64,000 nt of DNA from Nocardia aurantia (GCF_009604425.1 NZ_WEGI01000004.1:310001-374000), one strand, 5' to 3'. Shown: positions 16,353-25,465, counted from the first letter of the stretch. Numbers and translations: made by a program. Notes: generated by a model from the sequence alone, not told the origin.

Positions 16353-17879
16353 ATGTCCGATCCGTCCTTACCATCGGATGGTATGAGGATCGGTCGGCGG
16401 GGTTCGGCCACAGCGGAATCCGGTGCCCCGAAGCCGGACTCGGAGGGCGCCGGTCCGTTGCCGTCCGGATCGGCCCGGCACCGGTGGGCGCTCGCCGGCC
16501 GGATGGGGGTACGGGCGCTCGCCGCACTGATCTCGCTCGCGATCCTCGCCGGAACCGGCTGGGCGTGGCGAAGCTATCACACCGCGCTGACCGATGTCAT
16601 CGTCTCCCAGGCGCTGCAGGACGCCCCGCGCTCACCGGGAGCCGATCGGAACATTCTCGTGATGGGCCTGGACAGCCGACTGGACGAGCACGGAAAACCG
16701 CTGCCGCAGGACATGTACGACGCGTTGCACGCCGGCGACGACTCCGTCGGCGGCCACAACGCGAATGTTCTGATCCTGCTGCACATTCCGGGCGACGGTT
16801 CGCGCGCCACCGCGATCTCGATCCCACGCGACGACTACGTCGCGCTGGACGCCGCCGCCTGTTCCGCGATCACGTGCAGGGGAAAGATCAAGCAGGCGTA
16901 CGGTTTCGCCTACGCGCGAGCCAAGTCGGCGCTCTCCGCCACCGTGACCGACCAGGCCGATCTGGAGCAGCGTTCCCGCGACGCCGGGCGCAAGGCCCAG
17001 ATCGCCACGGTCCGAGCGTTTCTCGGCGGTGTGCCGATCGACCACTTCGTCGAGGTGACGCTCGTGGCCTTCTTCCAGATCGCCGACGCGGTCCAGCCGA
17101 TCACGGTCTGCCTCAACGAGAACACGACCGACCCCTACTATTCGGGCGCCGACTTCCGTCGCGGCGTCCAGCAGATCGACGCCGCACAGGCGATGGCCTT
17201 CGTGCGGCAGCGCCGCGATCCGCATCCGAGCCTGGATTTCACCGATCTGGACCGCACCCGGCGGCAGCAGGCCTTCATCGTCTCGGTGGCACGCAAACTC
17301 CAGGACGCGGGCACGCTCACCGATCTGGGCACGGTCTCGGGCCTGCTGACGATCGCCCAGCGCAACCTCGCCGTCGACGCGGGCCTCGATCTACCGCAAT
17401 TCGCTTCGCAGGCTTCGGATCTCATGGCCGGTGGGCTGTCGCTGTACACGCTGCCGATCCAGGGATTCGGCACCACCGCCGCGGGTGAGGACGTCAATCT
17501 GGTCGATCCGGCCGGGATCCGCGGCATCGTGCACAACCTGATCGATCCCACCGGACCGGACGGCTCCCCGTTGTCCAGCCTCGCCGGCGGAGCGCCCGGA
17601 GGAGCCGTGCCAGGAACCACGGCGCCCACCTCGTCCGGGGCGAGCACCGCCCCCGGCGGGACTACCGCGTCCGGGACCGCCGCGTCGGGTGGGACCACCA
17701 CCGTGCCGGGCGAGACCACCACGCCCGACGGGGCCACCGCCCCGGGCGGCTCCACTGCGCCAGGCGGGACCACCGCGCCCGCGCCGCCGCTGGTCTCCGC
17801 CACCGCGCCCGGGGCCGCGGCGCCCGCTGTGACCGATCTGTCCAGCATGGATGCCAATGGCATACCCTGCGTCAAGTAG
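16353..17879 (+). CDS. LytR-CpsA-Psr family protein with Thr/Gly/Pro tail
   Basis: A 508-residue LCP protein, the family that transfers undecaprenyl/decaprenyl-linked glycopolymers (arabinogalactan in mycolate bacteria) to peptidoglycan. One membrane helix at about residues 53-72 follows a cytoplasmic N-terminus. The LCP core has NILVMGLDSRLDEHG, SIPRDDYV, and FVRQRRD, which include the usual Asp and Arg residues that hold the pyrophosphate. After the catalytic domain comes no LytR_C domain but a repetitive TTAPGG-type tail of about 100 residues, ending in VTDLSSMDANGIPCVK. ATG 16383 is a possible later start. The following gene is a close paralogue. Confidence 0.88.
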   Translation: MSDPSLPSDGMRIGRRGSATAESGAPKPDSEGAGPLPSGSARHRWALAGRMGVRALAALISLAILAGTGWAWRSYHTALTDVIVSQALQDAPRSPGADRNILVMGLDSRLDEHGKPLPQDMYDALHAGDDSVGGHNANVLILLHIPGDGSRATAISIPRDDYVALDAAACSAITCRGKIKQAYGFAYARAKSALSATVTDQADLEQRSRDAGRKAQIATVRAFLGGVPIDHFVEVTLVAFFQIADAVQPITVCLNENTTDPYYSGADFRRGVQQIDAAQAMAFVRQRRDPHPSLDFTDLDRTRRQQAFIVSVARKLQDAGTLTDLGTVSGLLTIAQRNLAVDAGLDLPQFASQASDLMAGGLSLYTLPIQGFGTTAAGEDVNLVDPAGIRGIVHNLIDPTGPDGSPLSSLAGGAPGGAVPGTTAPTSSGASTAPGGTTASGTAASGGTTTVPGETTTPDGATAPGGSTAPGGTTAPAPPLVSATAPGAAAPAVTDLSSMDANGIPCVK

Positions 17880-17942
17880 GTCCGGGCGCGGTGGCGCATG
17901 TGAGACACCACTACCGGCTCGGCAGTCACGGGTATTGATCCC

Positions 17943-17948
17943 TATATT
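17943..17948 (+). promoter_or_regulatory. -10 box TATATT for leaderless LCP gene
   Basis: TATATT is followed by eight bases and ATG 17957, the spacing expected when the transcript starts at the start codon. No Shine-Dalgarno is present before this ATG, which supports leaderless translation. Confidence 0.5.
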
Positions 17949-17956
17949 CGGTCTGT

Positions 17957-19636
17957 ATGGCGCGCGCAGGTGAGTATCCGCGAAGACAGACGGACCCGGT
18001 CGATCCGGCAACCGTCCCGATTCGGCCGTACACCGCACCTCGCCGCCCGCGCCGGCGACCCCGCCGCCGCACCTCGCCCGCGCTGATCGCGGGCCGATCC
18101 GTGGTCGCCCTGGCGGCCGTGCTCGTCCTGGTCGGCACCGGGGCGGTCTGGCGCGGCTACCACGCGGCGCTGGACGGGGTGACGACCTCGCAGGCCCTCG
18201 ACGACGGCCCGAAATCCGCCGGCGCCGACCAGAACATTCTGGTGATGGGCCTGGACAGCCGCCTCGACGAGCACGGGAATCCGTTGCCGCAGGACATGTA
18301 CGACGCGCTGCACGCCGGCGACGACAGCGAGGGCGGCTACAACTCGAATGTGCTGATCCTGATGCACATTCCAGGCGACGGTTCCAAATCGACCGCGATC
18401 TCCATCCCGCGTGACGACTACGTGCCGCTGGACCCGGCCGCCTGCGGCGGTTCCACCTGCAAGGGCAAGGTCAAGCAGGCGTACGGCCTGGCGTATCAGG
18501 CGACGAAGGACAAACTGACCTCGACGGTCAAGGATCCGATCGAACTGGAGCAGCGCTCCCGCGACGCCGGCCGCAAGGCCGAGATCGCCACGGTCCGTAC
18601 CTTTCTCGGTGGCGTGCCGATCGACCACTTCGTGGAGGTGACCCTCGTCGCGTTCTTCCAGATCGCGCAGGCGGTGCAACCGATCACGGTGTGCCTCAAC
18701 GAGAACACCTCGGACAAGTTCTTCTCCGGCGCCGATTTCCACAAGGGCGAACAGCAGATCGACGCCGAGCAGGCGATGGCCTTCGTCCGGCAGCGCCGCG
18801 ACCCGGATCCGAATCTGAACTTCACCGATATGGACCGCACCCGGCGGCAGCAGGCGTTCATCGTCTCGCTGGCCAAACAGTTGCAGGACAGCGGCACCCT
18901 GACCAATCTCGGCAAGCTGCGCAGCCTGCTCGACATCGCGAAACAGAACATCGCGATCGACAGCGGCCTGGATCCGATGCAGTTCGCCCAGCGCGCCTCC
19001 ACCATGATGTCCGGCGGCATGTCGCTGTTCACCCTTCCGGTGGTCGACTTCGGACAGGACGATCTCGGCGAGGACGTCAACATCGTCGACATCCCGACGA
19101 TCCGTGCCACCGTGCGCGAACTGCTCTCGTCGCCGGGCTCCGCGTCGAGCAGCGGCACGCCGACGAGCACCGGGGTCGTGACGGTCCCGATCCAGGCGGC
19201 CTCCGGGGTGACGGTGAACGTGGTCAACGGCTCCGACGAGACCGGCCTGGCCCGCAAACTCGAACTGGCGCTGGTGAATCGGGGCTTCACCGCCGGCGAC
19301 GCGATCAGCGGGAGTTCGCGCAACACCACCACGATCACCTACGGCACCGGCGCGGACGCCGCGGCGTCGGCCCTCGCCGACCAATTCGGCGCCACCGCGA
19401 CCAAATCGTCCGCGGTGGACTCGCACACCGTCACCGTCACCATCGGCGCCGATGCGGTCGGCAACGCCACGATCACCGCCATGGCCGCGAGCGTGCCCGA
19501 CGACCCCACCTCCGCGACTCCCACGACGACCACGCCACCCCCGGCGCCGGTCTCGGCGACCGCGACGGGTGCCAACTCACCGGCCCCGACGGACCTGTCC
19601 TCGATGGAATCCAGCAAGGTGCCCTGCGTGAAGTGA
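17957..19636 (+). CDS. LytR-CpsA-Psr family protein with LytR_C domain
   Basis: A 559-residue paralogue of the preceding gene; the LCP core is highly similar (same NILVMGLDSRLDEHG, SIPRDDYV and FLGGVPIDHFVEVTLVAFFQ blocks). A basic, Arg-rich N-terminus precedes one membrane helix at about residues 48-68. Unlike its neighbour it keeps a C-terminal LytR_C domain, seen as VTVNVVNGSDETGLA near residue 420 and VTVTIGADAVGN. It ends with TDLSSMESSKVPCVK, nearly the same tail as its neighbour. The pair arose by tandem duplication. Predicted role: attachment of cell-wall polymer to peptidoglycan on the outer face of the membrane. Confidence 0.9.
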   Translation: MARAGEYPRRQTDPVDPATVPIRPYTAPRRPRRRPRRRTSPALIAGRSVVALAAVLVLVGTGAVWRGYHAALDGVTTSQALDDGPKSAGADQNILVMGLDSRLDEHGNPLPQDMYDALHAGDDSEGGYNSNVLILMHIPGDGSKSTAISIPRDDYVPLDPAACGGSTCKGKVKQAYGLAYQATKDKLTSTVKDPIELEQRSRDAGRKAEIATVRTFLGGVPIDHFVEVTLVAFFQIAQAVQPITVCLNENTSDKFFSGADFHKGEQQIDAEQAMAFVRQRRDPDPNLNFTDMDRTRRQQAFIVSLAKQLQDSGTLTNLGKLRSLLDIAKQNIAIDSGLDPMQFAQRASTMMSGGMSLFTLPVVDFGQDDLGEDVNIVDIPTIRATVRELLSSPGSASSSGTPTSTGVVTVPIQAASGVTVNVVNGSDETGLARKLELALVNRGFTAGDAISGSSRNTTTITYGTGADAAASALADQFGATATKSSAVDSHTVTVTIGADAVGNATITAMAASVPDDPTSATPTTTTPPPAPVSATATGANSPAPTDLSSMESSKVPCVK

Positions 19637-19643
19637 GTTCGGA

Positions 19644-22496
19644 TCATCGCTCGCGCATTCTCGCGGCGACCTCGTCCGGGTCGATCCCGGCCGCGAGCGG
19701 GTCCGCGGTGACTCCGAAGCCGGCAGCCTCGCGAAACCAGTCCGCGGCCTCGGCGGATTCGCCTCGCGCGGACAGCATTTCGGCGAGCTGGTACATCCCG
19801 TACGGGTCCCCTGCCCGCGCGGCGCGCCGGCACCAATGCTCAGCTTGCTCGGTCTCGCCACGCGCTTCGTACCGATAGGCCAGATTGCGCATCGCCGCCG
19901 TGTCGGCGGATTCGGCGACCCGGCGGTACCAGTCCTCGGCCGCGTCCGGATCGCCACGCTCGGCCAGGATCGTGCCGAGGCTCCCCATCGCTATCGCGTC
20001 GCCGGCGGCCGCGGCCGTGCGGTACCAGCGTTCGGCCTCGTCCAGCATGCCCTGGTCCTCGAGCAGCGCCCCGAGCGAAAGCGCGCCGATGGCTCCACCC
20101 TCCACGAGGTACCATTTCGCGGCTTCGGTGGCGGCGCCGCGGGCTGACAGCAGAGTGCCCAAGGTCCACGCCGCCTCCGCGACGCCGGCTTCGGCGCTGG
20201 TCCGAAGCCAGGGCTCGGCAGCCGATAATTCGTTGCGGTGGAACAGGATTCGGCCGAGCCACAGGGCAGCCTCCGGATTCCCGGCTGTGGCCGCCGCTCG
20301 GATCCACACCTCCCCGCCGTCCGGATCGCCACGTTCGCGCCGCGAGAGGCCCAGATTCAGGCTCCCTTCGGAGCGTCCGGCGTCGGCGGCCTGCCGGTAC
20401 CAGTCCTCGGCCGCGTCGAGTTCGTCCTGGGCGGACAGCAGGTCGCCCAGATTGACCATCGCCATCGAATCACCTTCCGCCACAGCGCGGCGGTACCAGG
20501 GTTCGGCCTCGTCGCCGCGACCGTGCCGATGCAGGAATGCCCCCAGCCGGAACATCGCGCCGGCGTCTCCGGTATCGGCGGCCCTGCGGTACCAGAGTTC
20601 GGCCTGGGCCTGCTCGCCACGAAGCTGGAGCTGCGCACCGAAATCGGCCATCGCCTCGGACGATCCGGCGTCGGCCGCGGCGCGGTACCAGGTGTCGGCC
20701 TCGGAATCGTCACCCCGGGCCGTCAGTAGGCGGGCGAGGTGGTGCATGGCAGGCGCGATCGTCGCCGCCGCGGCTTCCCGGTACCAGTGCTCGGCTTCGG
20801 CCACATCGCCGCGCTCATCCAGCAGGCATCCCAGCTGGAACATGGCTTGGCTGTTGGCGTTTCCTGCCTCTCGGCGGTACAGCGCCTCGGCCTCCGCGTC
20901 GGCGCCGCGCTGCTCCAATATGTATCCGAGGTGCTCGACGGCATCCGGATCGCCTGCCGCCGCCGCCTTGCGGAACCAGGTTTCCGCTGCGGCGAGATCG
21001 TCGCGATCCAGAGCGAAGAAGCCGAGATTCGTCATCGCGTCGGCGTTGCCGGTCCGCGCCACCCGCTCGTACCAGGTCTCCGCCTCGGCCGATTCGCCGC
21101 GCCGCTCCAGTAGCGCACCGAGGTTGTACATACCCAACGCATCATCCGATGCCGCCGCGCGCCGGTACCAGCGCTCGGCTTCGGCGGTGGCGTCACGCTC
21201 GTCGAACAGGAAACCCAGGCGGACCATAGCCCCGGTATCGCCGGCCTCGGCGGCCCGGCGGTACCAGAGCTCGGCCTCGTCCGTGCGGCCCGACTCCTGC
21301 AGCAGCCAGGCCAGCGAGGACATGGCCCCGGCGATACCGAGTTCGGCGGCGCGGCGGAATTGGATCTCGGCCTCGTCGAGGTCGCCTTGTTCGTACAGGG
21401 CCACCGCGAGGGTGTGGATCGCGTGCGGGCTGCCCATGTCCGCGGCGCCCCGCAGCATGCGCACCGTCTCGGGCCGGAGCCCGCGCTGATACGCGCTGTA
21501 TCCGACGGCCATCAGGATGTCCGCGTCGGCCGACTCGGCTGCCACGGCCCAGAAGTCGGCCGGGATCGGACGCACCCGGTGGTCCTGGCCGTCGTCGGCG
21601 GCGGTCAGATAGTCGAACGGTCGATAGCCGCGAATATCGTTGTCCGCGTGCTCGTCCCGGTCCAGCCAGCTGGTGTACAGCGCCGCCACCCGTCCGGTCT
21701 CGGCACTCGGGACGCGCGCGTCGGTAAGGGCGGCTCGCCAATCCGCCTCGGTGACAGCCAGTTCCGGGCGTTGCCGGCGCAGGGCCCGATCGGCGAGGTC
21801 GAGCAGGGTGGGTTCCGGGATCGGATCCGGCCGGCCGGTCCGTGCCCAGTCGATCGCGACCTGGATCAGGAGGTGCCACGGCGGGTCGCTGAACCGGGCG
21901 TCGTCGTACCGGCGCAGCAACTCCGGTGCGCCGGCCAGTAATTCGGCCAGTCCGTGCTCCTCCAGCGGCCGGCCCGGATAGGCGGCCGCCGCCGCGGCCT
22001 GCTCCTGTTCGTCGTCGCTGGTCGGCGCCAGCTCGATGACGACCGCCTGATTGAGCAGCATGCGCGCGTTGCGGTTGAGCTGTCCGGTATCGCGGCGCAG
22101 CAGTTCGCGGGCCTCCGAGCGCAGCGTCGCCACCATCGGCGTTCGCGCCCGACCGGCGGCCAGCCGGGCCAGCAGGGCCGGGGTCAGCGGCTTGGCGTGG
22201 ATCAGATAGCGATCGAGATCGTCGAACCACACCGCGAGCGTCTCCGGGATGCCGGTGATCCGAGGGTGCGTGACGAGCACCGGCAGCGCGCCCGGCGCCG
22301 GCACCAGCAGTCGGGCCCGCGGGACGTGGGCCCGCAACGCTTCGAATGCGGTGCGGCTCTTGCCCGCTTTGGACGGGCCGACCACGAGCACCAGCCGGTC
22401 GCCGTCGAGCGCGGTGGCCAGGCGTTCGTCGACCCGGTGACTCGTGCGCGGCACGTAGGGGTCCTGCTCGCCGTAGCGGCCGACGGTGCCGACCAC
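19644..22496 (-). CDS. large NTPase with eighteen Sel1-like repeats (STAND-like)
   Basis: A protein of 950 residues from GTG 22496. Residues 12-100 hold a P-loop domain: YVPRTSHRVDERL, Walker A GPSKAGKS at 40-47 and Walker B-like LAVWFDDLD at 88-95. A helical region follows to about 340. From there to the C-terminus run about eighteen tandem Sel1/TPR-like units of 32 residues, consensus GDxxAMxxLGxLLxxRGDxxEAExWYRRAA. Sel1 repeats bind protein partners. The architecture recalls signal-transducing NTPases used in bacterial conflict systems, but no effector domain is recognised here. The frame remains open and coding-like for 200 bases upstream without a start codon, so the true N-terminus is uncertain. 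Converges with the LCP gene (8 bp apart). Confidence 0.85.
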   Translation of the reverse strand: MVGTVGRYGEQDPYVPRTSHRVDERLATALDGDRLVLVVGPSKAGKSRTAFEALRAHVPRARLLVPAPGALPVLVTHPRITGIPETLAVWFDDLDRYLIHAKPLTPALLARLAAGRARTPMVATLRSEARELLRRDTGQLNRNARMLLNQAVVIELAPTSDDEQEQAAAAAAYPGRPLEEHGLAELLAGAPELLRRYDDARFSDPPWHLLIQVAIDWARTGRPDPIPEPTLLDLADRALRRQRPELAVTEADWRAALTDARVPSAETGRVAALYTSWLDRDEHADNDIRGYRPFDYLTAADDGQDHRVRPIPADFWAVAAESADADILMAVGYSAYQRGLRPETVRMLRGAADMGSPHAIHTLAVALYEQGDLDEAEIQFRRAAELGIAGAMSSLAWLLQESGRTDEAELWYRRAAEAGDTGAMVRLGFLFDERDATAEAERWYRRAAASDDALGMYNLGALLERRGESAEAETWYERVARTGNADAMTNLGFFALDRDDLAAAETWFRKAAAAGDPDAVEHLGYILEQRGADAEAEALYRREAGNANSQAMFQLGCLLDERGDVAEAEHWYREAAAATIAPAMHHLARLLTARGDDSEADTWYRAAADAGSSEAMADFGAQLQLRGEQAQAELWYRRAADTGDAGAMFRLGAFLHRHGRGDEAEPWYRRAVAEGDSMAMVNLGDLLSAQDELDAAEDWYRQAADAGRSEGSLNLGLSRRERGDPDGGEVWIRAAATAGNPEAALWLGRILFHRNELSAAEPWLRTSAEAGVAEAAWTLGTLLSARGAATEAAKWYLVEGGAIGALSLGALLEDQGMLDEAERWYRTAAAAGDAIAMGSLGTILAERGDPDAAEDWYRRVAESADTAAMRNLAYRYEARGETEQAEHWCRRAARAGDPYGMYQLAEMLSARGESAEAADWFREAAGFGVTADPLAAGIDPDEVAARMRER

Positions 22497-22699
22497 CGAC
22501 GGAGTGACGCCGAGCAGATACGGATCGGCCGTGGCGACCTCCGGTAGTCCACCGTCGCCGTACCATTCGAGCAGTTCGTCGAGATCCGGTGGCGGTCCGG
22601 CCGTCGGTCCGATGGTGAGATCACCACCGACGACGACCCGGGACAGCGTGATACCCGCGGCCCTGATCCCGTCGCCGGGCGCGGTGGTCCGGGGTTGCT
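22497..22699 (-). other. coding-like extension upstream of the Sel1 NTPase lacking a start codon
   Basis: In frame with the NTPase, and without stops, this stretch reads VEQPRTTAPGDGIRAAGITL, then VVVGGDLTIGPTAGPPPD, then LDELLEWYGDGG, LPEVATADPYLLGVTPS. The last part looks like a genuine N-terminal segment for P-loop proteins of this kind. No ATG, GTG or TTG occurs in this frame. It abuts the stop of the small upstream gene (22700-22702), whose frame is shifted by one base. Either the two genes form one protein by a -1 shift, or a start codon was lost. Confidence 0.5.
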
Positions 22700-23167
22700 C
22701 TACCGCGCCGTCGGAGGGTCCGTCGGCAACCGGACTCCCGCCCGCACATCGCTGATGTCGATGCTGCCGTGCACGGTGGTGTCGACTGCCCGGACACCGC
22801 TGCCGGTGGACAGTACGTCGCTGATCCGCAGCGCGTCGGCCTCGATCCGTGCCAGGTCGACACCGATCGCCGCCGCGGCATCGGCCTCGTGGGCCCGCAC
22901 TGCGGCAATCAATTTCTGTGCCGCCGCGAGCAATTCGGCATCCTCGTCGGCGCCGGCGGCCGACAGGTCCTCGGCCAGGGAATCGCGCTTCGCGATCGAT
23001 TCCGGCTTCTTCTCCACCGGGGTGAGATCGACCTCGCGGTACCGGCCGGTGATCAGGCTCCGGACCACACGGTAGGCATCGGAGATCGCTTGCTTCGCCG
23101 TATCTTTCAGACCCGCCGCCGCGCCGGTGGCAATCGCGGTGGCGACGATGGTCGTCAACGGTTCCAT
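22700..23167 (-). CDS. small helical protein, partner of the Sel1 NTPase
   Basis: A 155-residue protein starting at ATG 23167, not assigned to a family I know. It begins with a hydrophobic helix (LTTIVATAIATGAAAGLKD) followed by AYRVVRSLITGRY, a charged helical middle, and a short beta-like C-terminus VDTTVHGSIDISDVRAG that recalls the linkers found before NTPase domains in conflict proteins. The gene follows the MFS gene by 11 bp and leads straight into the NTPase frame, so it probably acts with the NTPase as adaptor, sensor or regulator. Function is not known. Confidence 0.65.
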   Translation of the reverse strand: MEPLTTIVATAIATGAAAGLKDTAKQAISDAYRVVRSLITGRYREVDLTPVEKKPESIAKRDSLAEDLSAAGADEDAELLAAAQKLIAAVRAHEADAAAAIGVDLARIEADALRISDVLSTGSGVRAVDTTVHGSIDISDVRAGVRLPTDPPTAR

Positions 23168-23178
23168 GCCCGAACAGA

Positions 23179-24384
23179 TTACCGGGCGGCGCGCTCCCCG
23201 GTGGCCGCGATCGCGATCAGGGCCGCGGCCACGACGGTGAGTGCCGCGACATACCCGGCCAGACCGGCCCACCCGTACCGGCCGAACACCACGCCCGCGA
23301 GCGCGCCGATCACGGAACTGCCCGCGTAGTAACAGAACATGTACAGCGAACCGGCGGCCGACCGGTTGCCGATCGCGGCCGTCCCGACCCAGGCCCCGGC
23401 CACTGTGTGCGCGCCGAAGAAGCCTGCGGTGCAGAGCAATACGCCGAGCAGGACCGCCGGCAGGCGGTCCGGCAGGGTGATCAGTACCCCCGCGCACATG
23501 ACGGCCACGGAGATCATCAGCACCCGGACGCGGCCGATCCGGTTAACCCAGCGGCCGGCCAGTGTCGAGGTGACCGTGCCCGCGAGGTACAGCAGGAAGA
23601 CGAATCCGGCTACGCCCGGCGACAATTCGAACGGCGACCGGGTCAGCCGGTAGCCGAGGAAGTTGTAGACCGAGACGAATCCGCCCATCAGCACGAACGC
23701 CAGCCCGAACAGGGCGAGCAGCGTGGGGGAGCGCAGCTGGGTACCGAGATCCCTTGTCAGCGAACGGATTCGCAGCGGCTGCGGGTCGGCGGGCCGCGGT
23801 GCCGGTAGTGCCCGCAGGAACCACACCGCGCAGGCGGCCGCCGCCACCGCCGCGGTCTCCGCCGCCCACCGCCACGGCATCACCTCCAGCGCCAGCGCCG
23901 GCAGCACCCGGCAGCCCAGGCCACCCAGGGTGGTGCCCGCGATGTACACGCCCATCGCGGCGCCGAGCCGGTCGCCGTGGATCTCCTCGGCCAGATAGGC
24001 CATCGCCACCGCGGGCACGCCGGCCACGACCAGGCCCTGGAGCGCGCGCCCGGCGAGCAGCACGTCCAGGTTCGGGCTCCAGGGCAGCAGCAGCCCGATC
24101 AGCGCCGAACCGGCCGTGGACGCGATCATCACCCGCGCGTGCCCGAACCGGGCCGACAGTGCGCTCACCGGCACGATCGCCAGCGCCAGCACTCCGGTGG
24201 TCAGCGAGACCGCCGACGCCGCGCGGGCGGGGGTCGCCCCGAACGCCGCCGACAGGCTCGGCAGCAGCGCCTGCGCGCTGTACATGGCCGCGAAGGTGGT
24301 GACGCCGGCGGCGAAGGCGGCCCTGGTGACGCGGCGCTCGTGGGCGGCGATGGACGGAGCGGGAGCGATGGCGGTGCTGGTCAC
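23179..24384 (-). CDS. MFS transporter (drug:H+ antiporter-like)
   Basis: A 401-residue major facilitator with about twelve hydrophobic segments. The loop 2-3 motif appears as SALSARFGHARVMI and the helix 5 region as GVPAVAMAYLAEE. It resembles YnfM/AraJ-type exporters, which are commonly located next to a divergent LysR gene, as here. GTG 24384 has GGAGG nearby on the minus strand and divergent LysR start at 24486, leaving about 100 bp of shared control region. Substrate unknown; regulation by the LysR neighbour is inferred from position. Confidence 0.88.
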   Translation of the reverse strand: MTSTAIAPAPSIAAHERRVTRAAFAAGVTTFAAMYSAQALLPSLSAAFGATPARAASAVSLTTGVLALAIVPVSALSARFGHARVMIASTAGSALIGLLLPWSPNLDVLLAGRALQGLVVAGVPAVAMAYLAEEIHGDRLGAAMGVYIAGTTLGGLGCRVLPALALEVMPWRWAAETAAVAAAACAVWFLRALPAPRPADPQPLRIRSLTRDLGTQLRSPTLLALFGLAFVLMGGFVSVYNFLGYRLTRSPFELSPGVAGFVFLLYLAGTVTSTLAGRWVNRIGRVRVLMISVAVMCAGVLITLPDRLPAVLLGVLLCTAGFFGAHTVAGAWVGTAAIGNRSAAGSLYMFCYYAGSSVIGALAGVVFGRYGWAGLAGYVAALTVVAAALIAIAATGERAAR

Positions 24385-24441
24385 CCCCTCACCCTCCGAC
24401 CGTGGCTTCCGCAGCGGAAATGCATAATGATGCTCGAATTG

Positions 24442-24456
24442 ATGCGCCCGGCGCAT
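24442..24456. promoter_or_regulatory. palindromic operator candidate ATGCGC-ccg-GCGCAT
   Basis: A perfect 6+3+6 inverted repeat in the region between the divergent MFS and LysR genes, 30 bp before the LysR start. LysR regulators bind imperfect dyads in such shared control regions. Candidate binding site; not proven. Confidence 0.45.
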
Positions 24457-24485
24457 TAGTGGAGACGGCAGGGCGGAGCGGCAGC

Positions 24486-25403
24486 ATGACGAGTGACGAG
24501 TTGCACTGGTTCACCACGCTGGCCGAACTCGAACATGTCGGCGCCGCCGCCGACCGGTTGCACGTCTCGCAGCCCACGCTGTCACGGATGCTGGCCCGGC
24601 TGGAGCGCCGGCTCGCGGTCCGCTTGTTCGACCGGCACGGAAAACGCTTGGCGCTCAACGAGTTCGGCCGCGTCTACTACGAGCACGCGCGCCGCGCCCG
24701 CGCCGAACTGGAGGCCGCCGACCGCGCCCTGGCCGACCTGGCGAATCCGGCGCGCGGCGTGGTGCGGCTGTCGTTCCTGCATTCGGTGGGCGCGCGACTG
24801 GTCCCGCAGTTGATCGCCGACTTCCGGCGCGGCTCCGGCCGGGTGACCTTCACCCTGGACCAGGACGGCGCGGAGGCGGTGACCGGCCGGGTCCTGGACG
24901 GCAGCGCCGACCTCGGCATCGTGTCCCCGCGCCCGGTCGAATCGGGGCTGGCCTGGCGCGCGCTGCTGCGGCAGCGGCTGGCACTGGCCGTGCCGCCGGA
25001 TCACCGGCTCGCCGGCCAGCGCCGCATCCGGCTGGCCGAGGCCGCCGACGCCGAGTTCATCACCACCCATCCCGGCTTCGGGATGCGCCGCATCCTCGAC
25101 GACCTCAGCGCCGCCGCCGACCTGCGGCCGCGGATCGCGTTCGAGTGCAGCGACCTGATCACCGTGACCGGCCTGGTCACGGCCGGTCTGGGCGTCGCCA
25201 TCGTGCCGCTCGAGGATCCGGCCCGCCCCGCCGCGCCCGGCCCGGTGCTGATCCCGCTGGCCGATCCCGGCGCGACCCGCACGGTCGGCCTGATCTGGTC
25301 GGTGGCCGCCGTACCCTCCGACGTGGTGCGCGCCTTCCGTGATTTCGCCGGAGAGTGGGCCGCCGGACGCGCCGCGGACGCGCGCATCGTCGCACGCCCG
25401 TGA
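24486..25403 (+). CDS. LysR family transcriptional regulator
   Basis: A 305-residue LysR protein. The N-terminal winged helix reads ELHWFTTLAELEHVGAAADR, followed by LHVSQPTLSRMLARLERRL; the periplasmic-binding-like effector domain begins at about residue 90 (GVVRLSFLHSVGARLVP). ATG 24486 starts at the conserved MTSDELHWF; a frame opening at 24402 would overlap the operator region. Divergent from the MFS exporter, which is the likely target. Closest in style to GltC/CynR-like regulators of exporters. Confidence 0.9.
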   Translation: MTSDELHWFTTLAELEHVGAAADRLHVSQPTLSRMLARLERRLAVRLFDRHGKRLALNEFGRVYYEHARRARAELEAADRALADLANPARGVVRLSFLHSVGARLVPQLIADFRRGSGRVTFTLDQDGAEAVTGRVLDGSADLGIVSPRPVESGLAWRALLRQRLALAVPPDHRLAGQRRIRLAEAADAEFITTHPGFGMRRILDDLSAAADLRPRIAFECSDLITVTGLVTAGLGVAIVPLEDPARPAAPGPVLIPLADPGATRTVGLIWSVAAVPSDVVRAFRDFAGEWAAGRAADARIVARP

Positions 25404-25449
25404 CCTGCGGGTTGCGCTTTATTCACTGGGCGGTGTCGGTGCCGCGCGT

Positions 25450-25455
25450 TAGACT
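25450..25455 (+). promoter_or_regulatory. -10 box TAGACT upstream of phoH
   Basis: TAGACT matches the actinobacterial -10 consensus and lies ten bases before ATG 25466, which opens a short upstream frame. It is the best promoter candidate for the phoH-ybeY-CorC-era run. Confidence 0.4.
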
Positions 25456-25465
25456 TTTGTCACCG

